Part shown: positions 8,421 through 15,818 of the stretch, piece by piece
How positions within the stretch are numbered: the stretch's first letter is position 1
How the letters are laid out: every line of letters starts with the position of its first letter
Origin: JBDIAG01 sp047974565
GTDB taxonomy: Bacteria > Actinomycetota > Actinomycetes > Actinomycetales > CAWJMD01
DNA: 64,000 bases
Direction of reading: 5' to 3'
Assembly: GCA_047974565.1 (NCBI GenBank)
Contig: JBKECN010000046.1
Coordinates: 1-64,000 of the forward strand
The notes under the pieces: generated by a model
What the model was told of the DNA's origin: nothing
Seen by the model: the letters and a program-made list of their open reading frames with translations, nothing else
Databases searched by the model: none
Translations under genes and position numbers: made by a program

Positions 8421-9757
8421 GCCGAAACCTCCTTGCGGGAGCCGGTGCTCGCACCGGCGCTGGGACGACCCAACGAGCCACGCTGACCCATGCCCCCGGC
8501 GAAGCCGCCGAAGTCGTAGCCCTGCTCAGCGTGCTGGGCGGAGTCGATGCCGGCCACCTCGTCGTCCTCGGCGACCCGCAGCTTCATGGTCTTGTCGAGG
8601 ATGAAGGCCAGGATCGTGGTGATCACGAAGGATACGGCCAGCACCGCGAAGGCACCCACGGCTTGGCGCCAGAGCTGGTCCAGCCCGCCGCCGTAGAAGA
8701 GCCCGTCCACCCCGGCCGGAGCCTCGGCGGTGGCCAGCAGGCCGATCGCCAGGGTGCCCCACAGGCCACCGACCAGGTGCACCCCGACCACGTCGAGGGA
8801 GTCGTCGTAGCCGAGTTTGTACTTCAGGCCGATGGCCAGCGCGCACAGCATCCCGGCCAGGGCGCCGATGACGATGGCACCCACCGGCGAGACCGACGAA
8901 CAGGCCGGGGTGATGGCGACCAGACCGGCGACCACACCCGAGGCCGCACCCAGCGAGGTGCCGTGACCGTCGCGGATCCGCTCGGTGATCAGCCAGCCGA
9001 GGACGGCGGCACCGGTGGCGACCATGGTGTTCACCCAGGCCACCGAGGCGGTGTTGTCCGCGGCCAGCGCCGACCCGGCGTTGAAGCCGAACCAGCCGAA
9101 CCACAGCAGCCCGGCGCCGGTCATCACCAGCGGCAGGTTGTGCGGGCGCATGAGTTCGCTGCCGAAGCCCTTGCGCTTGCCGAGCACCAGGGCCAGGGCC
9201 AGGCCGGCGGCACCGGCGTTGATGTGGACCGCGGTTCCACCGGCGAAGTCGATCGCCGCGAGGTTGTTGGCGATCCATCCCCCGACGTGGCCGTCGTCGT
9301 TGCTGAAGTCGAACACCCAGTGGGCGATCGGGAAGTACACGATCGTCGCCCAGATGCCGGCGAAGACCATCCACGCGGAGAACTTCATCCGGTCCGCCAC
9401 CGCACCCGAGATGAGCGCGACGGTGATGATCGCGAAGACGGCCTGGAAGCCGACGAAGGCCATCGAGGGCAGGCCGCCGGCGTCCGAGGTGGTGTCGGCC
9501 ATCAGGCCGTTGAGGGCGAAGTACTCGGTCGGGTTGCCGATCAGCCCGGCGCCCAGGTCCTGGCCGAAGGCGATCGAGTAGCCGTACAGCACCCACAGCA
9601 CGCTGATCAGGGCCATCGCGCCGTAGGACATCATCATCATGTTCAGGACGCTCTTGGAGCGGACCATGCCGCCGTAGAAGAGCGCCAGGCCTGGAGTCAT
9701 CAGCAGCACGAGCGCGGCGCTGGTGAGGATCCAAGCGGTGTCGCCGGTGTTGACCAC
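8417..9757 (-). CDS. amtB: Ammonium transporter AmtB
   Basis: AmtB is a trimeric membrane channel that takes up ammonium. From the GTG at 9757 it has 446 residues. This start is preceded by GGAGGT with 6 bases of spacing, and the protein then opens with the first membrane segment. The typical FYGGMVRSKSVLNMMMMS region comes early, and about eleven hydrophobic segments follow. The C-terminal cytoplasmic tail (ending near EVSA) is where PII would dock. The open frame runs on to 10030, but that extension has no hydrophobic or conserved features. It heads the operon with glnB and glnD, with a GlnR-like box about 125 bases upstream. Confidence 0.96.
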   Translation of the reverse strand: MVNTGDTAWILTSAALVLLMTPGLALFYGGMVRSKSVLNMMMMSYGAMALISVLWVLYGYSIAFGQDLGAGLIGNPTEYFALNGLMADTTSDAGGLPSMAFVGFQAVFAIITVALISGAVADRMKFSAWMVFAGIWATIVYFPIAHWVFDFSNDDGHVGGWIANNLAAIDFAGGTAVHINAGAAGLALALVLGKRKGFGSELMRPHNLPLVMTGAGLLWFGWFGFNAGSALAADNTASVAWVNTMVATGAAVLGWLITERIRDGHGTSLGAASGVVAGLVAITPACSSVSPVGAIVIGALAGMLCALAIGLKYKLGYDDSLDVVGVHLVGGLWGTLAIGLLATAEAPAGVDGLFYGGGLDQLWRQAVGAFAVLAVSFVITTILAFILDKTMKLRVAEDDEVAGIDSAQHAEQGYDFGGFAGGMGQRGSLGRPSAGASTGSRKEVSA

Positions 9758-10427
9758 CAGTTGACCTCCTGGTCTTCGGGGAGCCCCTCGGGGCTGAGCT
9801 GTCGTGCCGGGCACGCCGAGCGGCGATCCGGCCTGACCTCCACGGTGCTGGGTGCGTGTTACGCCAGAGGGTCCGGTTGTGTTTCCGGCATGTAACGGCG
9901 AGCGCCTGGACGTGAACTGTGTGTGTCGCCGTCCGATTTGAGGGGAATGGGCCGCGTCCCGAGTTGGCGGCCAGTCCCGGGAAGCGGGACTCGATCCGGG
10001 TCCGACAGCACGGGCGGGTCGGCCCGGCAATCAGCATCGCGTACACCCAGCCGAGCGTCGCCCAGCACGGACAGTGACCACACCACCCGACAGCCAGGAC
10101 AAAAATCCACTAAACCGGTGAACTAGTTCAACTCGCCCACATGCCGATGTCCTCATCGGAAGACTTGGCGCCGTTCATCCAGTTTCGCCAGGTTCGTTAT
10201 CCGTCACCCACCTGGGTTCCGGGTTCTTCCGTGTCGAATTCACTTGAACGAGAACACTTTACGTGGGGGGCGGTATCTGTCGGATGTCCGGCTCTCCCTC
10301 GGCCCAGACCTGTCCACCTTCGGGGTGGGCAGGCCTCAGCACCACCCGACGACCCAGCACCAACCCAACGACCCAGCACCACCCGACTACCCAGCAGCAA
10401 CCCGATTAATTACAAGGAGTAGATGTC
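9758..10427. other. Divergent intergenic region between amtB and the first lectin gene
   Basis: No gene is supported in these 670 bases. The left part carries the GlnR-type box and should hold the amtB promoter. Bases 10,328-10,400 contain four imperfect copies of a 19-base unit, CGACCCAGCACCAACC-like. These lie just before the ribosome-binding site AAGGAG (10,414-10,419) of the lectin gene. The region around 10,090-10,250 is distinctly lower in GC and may hold the lectin promoter, but I could not fix its elements. Confidence 0.5.
9881..9896 (-). promoter_or_regulatory. GlnR-type nitrogen-control box upstream of amtB
   Basis: Read on the minus strand the site is GTTACATGCCGGAAAC. This fits the known actinobacterial GlnR pattern GTnAC-n6-GAAAC at every defined base. 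It lies 124-139 bases upstream of the amtB start. A further GTAAC lies closer to the gene (9858-9862), which may be a weaker second site. Activation of amtB-glnB-glnD by GlnR under nitrogen limitation is the expected consequence; no glnR gene is in this window. Confidence 0.7.
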
Positions 10428-12425
10428 ATGCCGCCTAACCGTTCGGGCCCCGGAAGGGGTCCTGTCGATCATCGTCACCAGAGAGCACTGGGCGCCGGAG
10501 CAGCCATCGCCGGCTTCGCGCTCGCTCTCGCCGGGCCGTTGCCGGCGAGCGCCGCGACCGTCACCCCGCTCATCGATGACACCTTCACGTCCACCAGCGC
10601 TCAATCGGGCTGGGTGCTGACCCCCAGCACCGCGCCGGTGGGCCAAACCCCGTACACCAACGGCGCCTGTCTGACCGCTGGCACCGACACCTCCACCACC
10701 CCGATCCCCGGCTGCGACCTGACCACCCCCGACGCCGACGGTGAGGGAACCCTACGGCTGACGCCCGCCACCGCGGGCACCAGCGGAACGGTGTTCAGTG
10801 ACACCGCCATGTCCACGGCCGGCGGCTTCGAGGTGAGCTTCGACACCTACCAGTACGGCGGTCGCGGGGCGGACGACTTCGCGATGATCCTGGCCGTCGC
10901 CGACCCCCAGGACCCGGCACCACCGGCCACCACGGCACAGGCCGGCTCGTACGTCAGCAGCGCGGAGCCGGGCGTGCCCGCCGGTTACTTGGACTTCTTC
11001 GTGGACAACTTCGGCAACTCGTCGCTGACCAACTGGGGCGCCTGCCCGGCGACCACTTCGCTGGGCAACGCGATCGGCGTTCGCGGACCGGGTAACGGCA
11101 CGTCGGGGTACTGCCTGCTGGACAACCAGTCGGTCTCCCCCGGCACCCTGAGGGGATCCACGAGCGAGCGGCCCGGCCCGGTGAGCCACGAGATCGTCAT
11201 CAATCCGTCAGCGGACGAACGCACCGGATCCGGCGGGCTCGTCGCACCTGCGGGGAGTTGGGCCATGCGCACCACTCCCCTGGGCGGCGACCCGGTGGAG
11301 TTGACCGGTGCCCTGCCCAGTGCGGCCACCATGACCGACGTGGGCATCCCCGCGGGATGGTTCGACCCTGACACCGGCGTGCCGCACCTGGTCACGGTCG
11401 GGCTGACCGCCAAGAGCGCCGGCTACGAGGACACCCACGAGGTGAGCAACTTCCGGATGTCGCAGCTGCCGATGTCGCTGGAGCTCAACCCGTCCAGCGT
11501 TCCGCAGGAGAACTCCGTCACCCTGTCCATGGCAGGTGTGCCGGCAGGAGCGACCGGCACGATCACGTTCACCAGCAACGGGTCCACGCTGTGCACCGCG
11601 ACCCTGCCGGCGGTCTCGTGCGAGACAGCGGTCACTCTGCCCTTGGGCGATCACGACGTGACCGCGGACTACTCCGGTGACGAGAGCAACCCCGCGCAGA
11701 GCGACACCGCCACCCTCACCGTGACGACGCGGGCCTGTCTCCTGGAGGACAAGACCCTCGCGGCCGGCGAGTCCTGGTCGTCCACGACCGGTCCGCTGGG
11801 CACGCCTTACCACCTCACCATGGGCACCGACGGCAATGCCGTGGTGTATGCGGGTGACGGCATGCCGATCTGGCAGACCCACACCGCCGGCAACCCCGGT
11901 GCCACGCTGGTCATGCAAGGCGACGGCAACCTCGTGGTCTACAGCGCGACCGGCCAGGGCCTGTGGGCGGCATTCCCCGAGGGCGCACCCGTCGGATGCG
12001 CGACGCTGGCCGTGCAGAACGACGGCAACGTGGTGATCTACTCCCCGGGGTCGCCGCCGTACGCACTCTGGAACACCAGCCCGGACAAGTTCGTCCCGCA
12101 GCCGCCTGCCGCGACCGGCAGCTCGATCACCCAGGCGCACAGCCTGCGTCCCGGCCAGTCGATCACGGTCGGCGAGCACCTGCTCGTCATGCAGACCGAC
12201 GGCAACCTGGTGCGTTACAGCCCGACCAAGGGCACGTGGTCGAGCGACACCGCTGGTAACCCGTACGCGTGGGCGGTCGTGCAGACCGACGGCAACTTCG
12301 TCGTCTACAACCGCAACGGCAGCCCGCTGTGGGCGAACTACGCCTACGGTGGAACGTCCGTCACGCTCACCGCTGACGGAACGCTCGTCCACCTCAAGGG
12401 CGGCACTGCGATCTGGAGCCGCTGA
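10428..12425 (+). CDS. Secreted multidomain lectin (L-type lectin, Ig-like, bulb-type lectin)
   Basis: This 665-residue protein has a signal peptide: a basic start, a hydrophobic core at about 25-40, and likely cleavage after ASA near 43. An L-type (legume/ConA-like) lectin domain spans about 45-345, with FEVSFDTYQYGGRGADDFAMILAV as its strongest segment. One bacterial Ig-like module covers about 350-435. A bulb-type mannose-binding lectin domain covers about 440-665, with repeated QxDGNxVxY motifs (for example MQGDGNLVVY and VQTDGNFVVY). AAGGAG stands 8 bases before the ATG. It is a close paralogue of the gene at 15819 and has its own strong terminator. Likely a secreted glycan-binding protein; no catalytic domain is seen. 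Confidence 0.85.
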   Translation: MPPNRSGPGRGPVDHRHQRALGAGAAIAGFALALAGPLPASAATVTPLIDDTFTSTSAQSGWVLTPSTAPVGQTPYTNGACLTAGTDTSTTPIPGCDLTTPDADGEGTLRLTPATAGTSGTVFSDTAMSTAGGFEVSFDTYQYGGRGADDFAMILAVADPQDPAPPATTAQAGSYVSSAEPGVPAGYLDFFVDNFGNSSLTNWGACPATTSLGNAIGVRGPGNGTSGYCLLDNQSVSPGTLRGSTSERPGPVSHEIVINPSADERTGSGGLVAPAGSWAMRTTPLGGDPVELTGALPSAATMTDVGIPAGWFDPDTGVPHLVTVGLTAKSAGYEDTHEVSNFRMSQLPMSLELNPSSVPQENSVTLSMAGVPAGATGTITFTSNGSTLCTATLPAVSCETAVTLPLGDHDVTADYSGDESNPAQSDTATLTVTTRACLLEDKTLAAGESWSSTTGPLGTPYHLTMGTDGNAVVYAGDGMPIWQTHTAGNPGATLVMQGDGNLVVYSATGQGLWAAFPEGAPVGCATLAVQNDGNVVIYSPGSPPYALWNTSPDKFVPQPPAATGSSITQAHSLRPGQSITVGEHLLVMQTDGNLVRYSPTKGTWSSDTAGNPYAWAVVQTDGNFVVYNRNGSPLWANYAYGGTSVTLTADGTLVHLKGGTAIWSR

Positions 12426-12455
12426 GGCTGTGTCTGACCGCTGAGCCGGCGTCTG

Positions 12456-12488
12456 ACCGCCCCCGGGACCCTGCGTCCCGGGGGCGGT
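12456..12488 (+). terminator. Strong hairpin terminator after the first lectin gene
   Basis: There is a perfect 14-bp GC-rich stem (12456-12469 with 12475-12488) and a 5-base loop, 30 bases beyond the stop codon. A T-run is lacking apart from two Ts, as is common in high-GC genomes. Confidence 0.85.
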
Positions 12489-12631
12489 TGCCGTGTGTGG
12501 GGCCGTGGGCCGCGACCCGGGCCCGGTGCGCACAGCCGGTGCCAGCCTGGCCGGCGGACCGGGTGACGCCCCAGGCCCGCACCGGGACGACGAAACGCAC
12601 CCGGGACAACGAAACGGGCAAGATGGGGCCT

Positions 12632-13915
12632 ATGAGCGACCTCGATCTGCGATACCTCAGTGTCGATCCGGACGCTGCCTCGGCGGCCGTATTCACCTGC
12701 GTGTCCCGGGCCTTCCACGAATCCATGCCCGCCGAACACCGTCAACGCTGGCAGGCGGTGGTCGAACCGGACCGCACGTTCGGGTTTGTCGACGGCTCCC
12801 GGTGGGTCAGCACCTGCGGGGCCTTCACCCGACGGCTGACGGTGCCCGGCGGCGCCGGCGTCCCGACCGCGGCCGTCACGATGGTCACGGTGGAGCCGAC
12901 CTGGCGTCGGCGGGGTCTGCTGTCGCGGATGATGCGCCATCAGCTGGAGGAGATCCGGGACACGGGCACCGAGCCGTTGGCCTACCTCTGGGCGGCGGAG
13001 TCAGCCATCTACCCGCGGTTCGGTTACGGGCGCGCGAGCAGTCGGTTGACGCTCAGCGGGCCAACCCGGGCCCCGTTCTCGGACGCCGGCCTGGGTGAGG
13101 CGAGGTCGGTGCAGGAGGTCACCCGCGAGGAGTTCGAGCCGATCGCCGAGGCGCTGCACGCTCAGCAGTTGCCCGATCGGGTCGGAGCCCTGGACCGGCC
13201 GCCGCAGTGGTGGGAGTTCGTGCTCGCCGACTTGCGCGAGGAGAGTTCGGACGTGGGGCCGCGCCGCTATCTGGTCCACCGCCGCGACGGCCAGGTCGCC
13301 CCCGGGTCCCGGCTGGCCGGTTCACCCACCGACCCTGCCTCGCAGGTGGACGGCGTGGCGATGTTCACCGTCCGGTCGCCGTGGGCGCAGCCAACCGACG
13401 GTCAGGCCCAACTGCGGATCGAGATGCTCGAGGCGCAGTCCCCGGCGGCTGCGGCCGGGCTGTGGCGCTTTCTGCTCGACCTGGACCTGGTGCGCACCTT
13501 CGAGTACCGCACGGCCGTGGACGATCCGGTGCAACTCATGCTCAGCGCCCCCGACGCGCTCACCGCGCGGGTGTTCGACGGCACCTACCTGCGTGTGGTG
13601 GACGTGGTCGCCGCCCTGCAGGCTCGCCGGTACGCCCGCGAGATCGACATCGTCCTGGACGTGCACGACGAGATGCTGGGCTCGGGACGGTATCGGTTGC
13701 AGGGCGGGCCCGACGGATCGCAGGTGACCCGCACCGACCAGGCCGGCGATCTCAGCCTCGGAGTCGGCGACCTGGGATCGGCCTACCTCGGCGGCTTCTC
13801 GCTGGCCATGCTGGCGGCAGCAGGCCGGGTGGAGGAACACCGCACCGGGATGCTCGCCCGCGCCGCCGCGGCATTCGCGACCGCGCGAGCGCCGTTCTGC
13901 CCGGACGACTTCTGA
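12632..13915 (+). CDS. Eis-like GNAT-family N-acetyltransferase
   Basis: From the ATG at 12632 this is a 427-residue protein with the three-part layout of Eis (enhanced intracellular survival) acetyltransferases. A GNAT domain carries the acetyl-CoA loop TWRRRGLLSRMM at about 90-100 and an AESAIYPRFGYG segment near 125-136. A second degenerate GNAT fold and an SCP2-like C-terminal domain follow. The chain ends in phenylalanine (CPDDF), as in Eis, where the terminal carboxylate takes part in catalysis. Some family members acetylate aminoglycosides, others proteins or small amines; substrate is not predictable here. The frame is open to 12488, but upstream residues overlap the lectin terminator and are not conserved. 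Confidence 0.85.
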   Translation: MSDLDLRYLSVDPDAASAAVFTCVSRAFHESMPAEHRQRWQAVVEPDRTFGFVDGSRWVSTCGAFTRRLTVPGGAGVPTAAVTMVTVEPTWRRRGLLSRMMRHQLEEIRDTGTEPLAYLWAAESAIYPRFGYGRASSRLTLSGPTRAPFSDAGLGEARSVQEVTREEFEPIAEALHAQQLPDRVGALDRPPQWWEFVLADLREESSDVGPRRYLVHRRDGQVAPGSRLAGSPTDPASQVDGVAMFTVRSPWAQPTDGQAQLRIEMLEAQSPAAAAGLWRFLLDLDLVRTFEYRTAVDDPVQLMLSAPDALTARVFDGTYLRVVDVVAALQARRYAREIDIVLDVHDEMLGSGRYRLQGGPDGSQVTRTDQAGDLSLGVGDLGSAYLGGFSLAMLAAAGRVEEHRTGMLARAAAAFATARAPFCPDDF

Positions 13916-14087
13916 TCCGTTCTCGTCTAATCCGTTCTTGTCTAACGGACTCCAGCGACTAACGCGCTCCAGCGACGAGCAGACCCGAGCCAGCCAGGTG
14001 TGGCGGGTGTCAAGCATCTCCAGCCTGTGCGAGTTGGTCCGCCAGCCGGCCAGGTCGCGTGATCTCGGAGCAGGCCGCGGCGGCCAC

Positions 14088-14161
14088 GACACAAAACAGG
14101 CTGGTAGTGGCGTTACTGGAACTCAGCTCCAGTGATGCCCTCACAGGCTGTTTTGTGTCGG
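14088..14161. repeat. 74-base long palindrome between convergent genes
   Basis: The outer arms CGACACAAAACAG (14088-14100) and CTGTTTTGTGTCG (14149-14161) pair perfectly. The inner arms ACTGGA (14116-14121) and TCCAGT (14129-14134) also pair, and most bases between pair with wobbles. It sits in the 372-base gap between two convergent genes, and both strands read TTTT inside the arm. It may therefore work as a bidirectional terminator, or be a miniature mobile element. The rest of the gap (13916-14287) holds only short T/G-rich near-repeats around 14,190-14,260. Confidence 0.75.
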
Positions 14162-14287
14162 GCCTGGTTCTGCGCCTGACTCGGCTTGGGCGGCTTGGTC
14201 CGGTTTGTGCCCGGCCTGGATCGGTGCCTGGCCCGGTTTGCGCCCGGCCCGATCCTGCAGCTGCTCTGTTTCCCTCTGTAGCCGGCG

Positions 14288-14962
14288 CTAACGCTGGCCA
14301 GGCAGCGCGCCGCGGTCGGCGTAGGCCGCCTGCGCCGCACTCACCCGCTGCAGGATGGCCACCCAGCACACCAGGCTGGCCAGGCTCGCTCCGGCCGCGA
14401 GCCAGGACACCGCCGGCAGGTTGGCCAGTTGGCTGCTTTGCACGGCGCTGCTCGCGGTGGCGGCGCTCCACTGGGCCAGCAGCCAGGTGGCCCACCAAGC
14501 GGTGAGCACGGACGAACTCACCGGCGCGGCACTGGCCCGGACGATGTCCGCCACCACTCGATAGGGGAACCACAGGTTCAGCACCGGGAAGATCCAGCCG
14601 AGCCACAGCCAGACCTGCGAACGCTTGTGATCAGCGTGCGGATCCATGGCGATGGTGTTGGCCCGGGCCCGGCTCAGGAACAGGCACGAGACGACATAGG
14701 TCACCGGCAGCAGGGCGGCCAGGGCCAGTTGCAACATCACGTACCCCGTGAAGGGGACGGTCGCCTCGGCCGCCTGGCGTACCGCCGAGGGCGCGGCAAC
14801 CGCCATCGCGATGGTGATCATCGTCCAGAGCGAGGCGAGCACCATCGCAGCCCGGCCCAGCCCGGCCACCGGCCTAACCCCTGCGGGACCGGGCGCGGCA
14901 GCGGATCGGTCGGCCCGACGAGCCGGGTCCGGGCGAGCACCCGGACTCTTCGACGTGCTCAC
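14288..14962 (-). CDS. DUF4328-type polytopic membrane protein
   Basis: The GTG at 14962 overlaps the stop of the upstream gene (GTGA), giving 224 residues. After a polar 40-residue head there are about five membrane segments. The signature WLGWIFPVLNLWFPYRVVADI lies near residue 120, typical of DUF4328 proteins of Actinobacteria. Function of the family is unknown. It is translationally coupled to a flavin/F420-type oxidoreductase gene, and the pair may act together. An ATG at 15025 would extend the protein into the upstream gene by 21 residues and is less likely. Confidence 0.75.
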   Translation of the reverse strand: MSTSKSPGARPDPARRADRSAAAPGPAGVRPVAGLGRAAMVLASLWTMITIAMAVAAPSAVRQAAEATVPFTGYVMLQLALAALLPVTYVVSCLFLSRARANTIAMDPHADHKRSQVWLWLGWIFPVLNLWFPYRVVADIVRASAAPVSSSVLTAWWATWLLAQWSAATASSAVQSSQLANLPAVSWLAAGASLASLVCWVAILQRVSAAQAAYADRGALPGQR

Positions 14963-15441
14963 GCCCCGGCGTCGAGCCGCGCGGCGACGTCTGCGGGAAA
15001 GCCTCCAGTGGCGATCGGCCCCCACCGGGTGGGCGCCAGGCGGATGAGCGACTTGCCTTGCACTCGCATGGCGGCCCGGTACTCGTCCCAGTCCGGGTGC
15101 TCACCGGCCAGGCACCGGTAGTACTCGACCAAGGCGTCTTCGGCCTCGGGCATGTGCAAGACCTCCTGCTCACCATCGACCTGCACCCAGGGGCCGCCGA
15201 AGTCGTCCGACAGCACGCACACCGATCCGGGGCTGCGTCGCTCGGCATTGCGGGTCTTCGCCCGTCCCGGATAGGTGGAGGTGATGATCCGCCCGGCCTC
15301 GTCCACCCCTGCGGTGACCGGGGAGAGTTGGGGGCGGCCGTCCGCTCGTTCGGTCACCCACAGCATGTGGTGCCGGGGCCGGACGAACTCCAGCAGCTCC
15401 TCCAGCGGGACGGTCTTCGTCGTCGCGATCGTTCTGGCCAT
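14959..15441 (-). CDS. Pyridoxamine-5'-phosphate-oxidase-fold F420/flavin-dependent protein
   Basis: The 160-residue product starts at the ATG at 15441. It fits the split-barrel family that includes F420-dependent class enzymes of Actinobacteria. The order of features is FVRPRHHMLWVTERADGRPQLSPV (strands 1-2), ITSTYPGRAKTRNAERRSP (phosphate-binding region), then SVCVLSDDFGGPWVQVDGEQEVL and a terminal WGP motif. Such proteins bind F420 or FMN and act on small molecules; the substrate is unknown. It overlaps the DUF4328 gene by 4 bases. Confidence 0.8.
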   Translation of the reverse strand: MARTIATTKTVPLEELLEFVRPRHHMLWVTERADGRPQLSPVTAGVDEAGRIITSTYPGRAKTRNAERRSPGSVCVLSDDFGGPWVQVDGEQEVLHMPEAEDALVEYYRCLAGEHPDWDEYRAAMRVQGKSLIRLAPTRWGPIATGGFPADVAARLDAGA

Positions 15442-15818
15442 GGGGCCCAGCCTCTCACGGTCGCAGGTCCACGGCCGCTCTGTCAGGGGCGACCCGGCGA
15501 GGTGATTGCCGGATCGCACAGGGCTCGGATCGCACACTGCGCTGAGTCACCGGGTCACCCCGTCGATCACGGATGAATCGCCCGATCCGGTGAAGCGCCC
15601 CGAACTAAACCCCTCAAGACGGGTGCAAGCGGAAGATGATCCGTGCCTGCGGTTATTCACCCGACACCTCGCCGACCACACCTGACGGAGTCGGCACACC
15701 CCAGGCACGGCCCATGGCTTGGCCGCGTCGGCGCTCATGACCGGCGTACCGCCAACGCACCGTACGGCGGTGCAGCCCCGAGGCCACCACGAAGCAATAC
15801 CCAGGGAAAGGAAGCCCA
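15442..15818. other. Divergent intergenic region before the second lectin gene
   Basis: No gene is supported. It should contain divergent promoters for the oxidoreductase gene (minus) and the lectin gene (plus). A GGGAAAGGAAG ribosome-binding stretch stands a few bases before the GTG at 15819. The A/T-richer stretch near 15,600-15,660 is the most promoter-like part. I could not assign exact elements. Confidence 0.4.

Noticed and set aside
8002..8481. 160-residue N-terminal extension of GlnD
   Set aside because: It overlaps the whole of glnB in another frame and has the Arg/Gly-rich composition of an out-of-frame reading.
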